The translations under genes were made by a program, and so were the position numbers. This document shows, one piece after another, positions 61,540 through 64,000 of a DNA stretch of 64,000 bases. This DNA is from Thamnidium elegans. Its lineage: Eukaryota; Mucoromycota; Mucoromycetes; Mucorales; Mucoraceae. The notes beneath the pieces are model-generated. The model did no database searches, had not been told where the DNA came from, and saw nothing but the letters and a program-made list of their open reading frames with translations. Position 1 is the first letter of the stretch, and each line of letters opens with the position of its first letter. Location: NCBI GenBank assembly GCA_025201345.1, contig JAIXMG010000008.1, positions 682,001-746,000 of the forward strand, written 5' to 3'.

Positions 61540-62928
61540 TTATAATGCAGTGGGTTTGGCCACTTCTGCAATAAGTTGCTTGATAGCTTCCATAGTACCA
61601 AAGACCAATCCCACAATACCGAGGAGGAAGATCAATGCACACCACGCAAGTTCGTAGATAGGCTTGTTACGGAAACCAGTAATCTTCAAGTAAAAAATGA
61701 CGGGGAAAATGAAGACTAATGTACAGTTACCAAAGGCACCAATAAGAGACATCAAGATATCAAAGTATGGCACAGTACAGGCAATAACGGTAACGACCAC
61801 CAAGATAGTAATACGAATAGAAGCGCGGATAATAAATTCCTTGACTTTACCATAACGTTCAACAGTAATATCGTACATGTTTTCGATATCGAGACAAAAT
61901 GAGGTAGCATAAATAGGTACAGTCACCAAGACATTGATAGTGATAACAACAACGGCAATTGTTTTACCAACACCATCTGGGATACTGTTGTAAACGGGAG
62001 AAGCTACATTGGTACCGTAAACGAGATAACCACTTACAGCTACGATAAAGTAAAGCGCAGCACAAGTAGTCAAACCAGCAGCGACGACCATAGGCCATTG
62101 CTTGGGCTTTTTCATAGCAGCTTCAACGTGAGGATAAGTTACGTTACCACCAAATGAGAAAGAAATAGTTGCCAAAGCGACAGGGAACATGTCCCAAACA
62201 ACAACATCATGGTGCATACCGATTTGATTAGGTTTGTCGATAGCGGACATAATTAAAACTACAAATACAACGATAAAGATGACAACGACACCTAATGCAC
62301 TAATCCAAGAAACATCCTTCATATCTTTTAACAAGATAAATGGAATAGCAACTGAAGCGGCACAAATAATTGACCAGTTGACAGCACCAATTTCAGCAAC
62401 AGTTCCATGGCAGAGTTGATTCATATTTTGGCCGGAAAGTACAATATAAAGAATGGGACCACCTAATAGAATCCATGCGTTGAAAAAGAAAGCAATCCAA
62501 CCACCTATTTTACCAAAAGCTAAAGTAGCGATTTCTTTGTAAGTGTGAAGACGATGTGTTCCGTTAGCGTAAAGACAACGAATTAAAAGGACAGAGGTAT
62601 AAATAGACATAAACCAGGCTAAACATAATATTAAAAGACCAATCCAACCGCCTTGTTTTAAAGCGGCAGGAAGACCTAAAATTCCAGTACCAACAACGAC
62701 ACAAACGACGTTGAGGTATGCCATAAACGACGAACCAGCGTGCGTACGGTTAACATCAATGAATTCACCTTTATCGCTTCCTAGTTCTGAATCAAGTTCT
62801 ATAAAAGTAAATTTAGTAACCTGTCAAAAAAAAACAAACAAAATAATTTTACCATTTGAAGCAACATCGGACCGATTTTCAAAATCTTTTAATTCAATCA
62901 TATCAGTTTTCTTTTCTATTTCGTTCAT
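61540..62928 (-). CDS. AAAP-family amino-acid transporter, paralogue 3
   Basis: Two exons on the minus strand, 62928-62853 and 62798-61540, giving 444 residues. The transporter domain (MAYLNVVCVVVGTGILGLPA onward) matches paralogues 1 and 2, but the cytosolic N-terminus is different and split by a 54-nt intron. Exon 1 encodes MNEIEKKTDMIELKDFENRS. Exon 2 resumes with ELDSELGSDKGEFIDVNRTH, where INREHAGSS of the paralogues becomes VNRTHAGSS. I chose the acceptor at 62800-62799 because the earlier AG leads to a stop. The family core is conserved (FGGNVTYPHVEAAMKKPKQW, DITVERYGKVKEF). It is the most diverged member of the array and the only one with an intron. Confidence 0.9.
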
Positions 62929-63097
62929 GTCTTTTTTAAAGAAAGAAAAATTTAAACAAAAAAAAACAAAAAGCAAAAAAGATTTTCGGTCAAGTTTGGG
63001 GGCATCTTTTATATATATAAGATCGGGATCTATATTTGAAACTAAAAATTCTTATTTTTTTTTTCTTTTGATTTTTCTCCTAATGGGTTTTCTCTTT

Positions 63098-63133
<36 letters not shown>

Positions 63134-64000
63134 TCCCGCCTATTAGAAATAACACAATTTCAAGGTAATTGAAAGAATTTTATACACACTTGAACTTAAT
63201 CAGATTTTTTCTCTTGTTTTACAAAAAAAAAAAAAAAAAAATTATATACATGTCACACAGAAAATAATTTTTTTTCTCAGTCTTCAACTGCAAGTGGCTT
63301 ATTTAACAGGGTTTAATAAATTACTGCGAAAAAATTCCAAACCTATGGAATTTATAAAACCTAAAATCAATGCAGAATAATAAGAATTGTTGGTAACTGA
63401 AAACACTAAACCATGTTCCTAATTTTTACCCGCCTTCCTCCTCCCCTTTATAGTTTATTACCATAACAACCTTTTTTTTTTTTTTTACTCTGTATTGTTT
63501 CATTGCTTTTCCTTGAATAATAATAAAAAAAAAATTGACATTAAATCCAGCGGAAATATTCGGAGTGTTAACACATTTTCTTTTTTTCCTCATTTGAAAT
63601 ATAAAGAATTTCTTTGCTTCAAAAAAAAACAGCTGCATTATGTAATAAGCAGTACAAGTTAAAGGTAGTTTTCTATACATAAAAAAAAAATCGCAAGTGA
63701 AATTCTCTTTTTTAGCTCCAAATACCGAAAAAAAAAAACTTTTATTAAAAATGTACTAACAGGCTAAAATATAAATGACCCTTCCGATAATCATTTTTTT
63801 TTTCATTTTCAGTCTACGCAATAAAGACTCCACCAATTACGCTACCAAGTCTTCGATTCCTATAAATATAAATGCTACGATTGTGCCACATAATGTACTA
63901 TCGAAAATATTTGATGACATGACTTCAGTTTCATTGGATAATTGAAATCTAATATCTTGGTGAGCAAAAAAGGGGCGTGCACTTGTACATAATAAAAAAG
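62929..64000. other. Terminal intergenic region, no gene seen
   Basis: Promoter side of transporter 3, with a 31-nt T run (63102-63132) and many shorter runs. No open frame with recognisable content up to the window end. Confidence 0.5.
63102..63132. repeat. 31-nt poly(T) tract
   Basis: Uninterrupted T run about 175 bp upstream of the transporter 3 start. The length may be imprecise. Confidence 0.85.

Overview
The window is fungal nuclear DNA, most likely from an early-diverging Mucoromycota/Mucorales genome. It is AT-rich, with short GT-AG introns (mostly 45-160 nt, often with a CTAAC-type branch point), very long A/T homopolymers, compact intron-rich housekeeping genes, and decayed transposon remnants in the gene-poor gaps. 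I assembled 22 protein-coding genes by joining exons in frame. No rRNA, tRNA or CRISPR array was recognised.

Layout. 1-1903 (-): 3'-truncated secreted Gly/Ser repeat protein. 2810-3619 (+): NIP7. 4724-6403 (+): HOG1-type MAP kinase. 8182-10627 (+): IML2/TTC39 protein, convergent with mS23/RSM25 (10703-11446, -). 11.5-14.6 kb: a transposon graveyard holding a Fanzor/TnpB-like nuclease relic, two MITE-like elements and a decayed PD-(D/E)XK-like gene. 14849-16362 (+): GDSL lipase. 18016-20244 (+): modular secreted subtilase. 20654-21919 (+): chorismate synthase ARO2. 23.2 kb: a second kind of TnpB-like tail. 23528-25092 (+): ZPR1. 25.4-26.2 kb: second copy of the PD-(D/E)XK-like family. 27001-29129 (-): CCT7. 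29.1-35.2 kb: gene-poor, with one Lys/Arg-rich pseudogene. 35250-36401 (+): bZIP factor. 37015-38560 (-): PLP aminotransferase. 38772-40248 (-): DHHC palmitoyltransferase, divergent from a RhoGAP (40460-41594, +). 42.0-44.2 kb: second transposon graveyard with another Fanzor-like relic. 44260-52194 (+): dense run of MutY, QCR10-like, CRH-type GH16, a PH-like protein and DED1. 52693-62928 (-): three tandem AAAP amino-acid transporter paralogues, each separated by about 3 kb.

Functional threads. Signalling and stress genes (HOG1, bZIP, RhoGAP, DHHC enzyme) sit among translation and proteostasis genes (NIP7, DED1, mS23, CCT7, ZPR1). Secreted or wall-directed proteins are the repeat protein, lipase, subtilase and CRH transglycosylase. 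A nitrogen theme links ARO2, the aminotransferase and the three transporters. ARO2 and two transporter upstream regions carry Gcn4-type TGACTCA/TGAGTCA sites. This is suggestive only.

The most unusual content is the set of TnpB/Fanzor-like relics. One of them (11.5-12.6 kb) still shows RuvC-I, RuvC-II, zinc-finger and RuvC-III footprints. No intact novel system was found.
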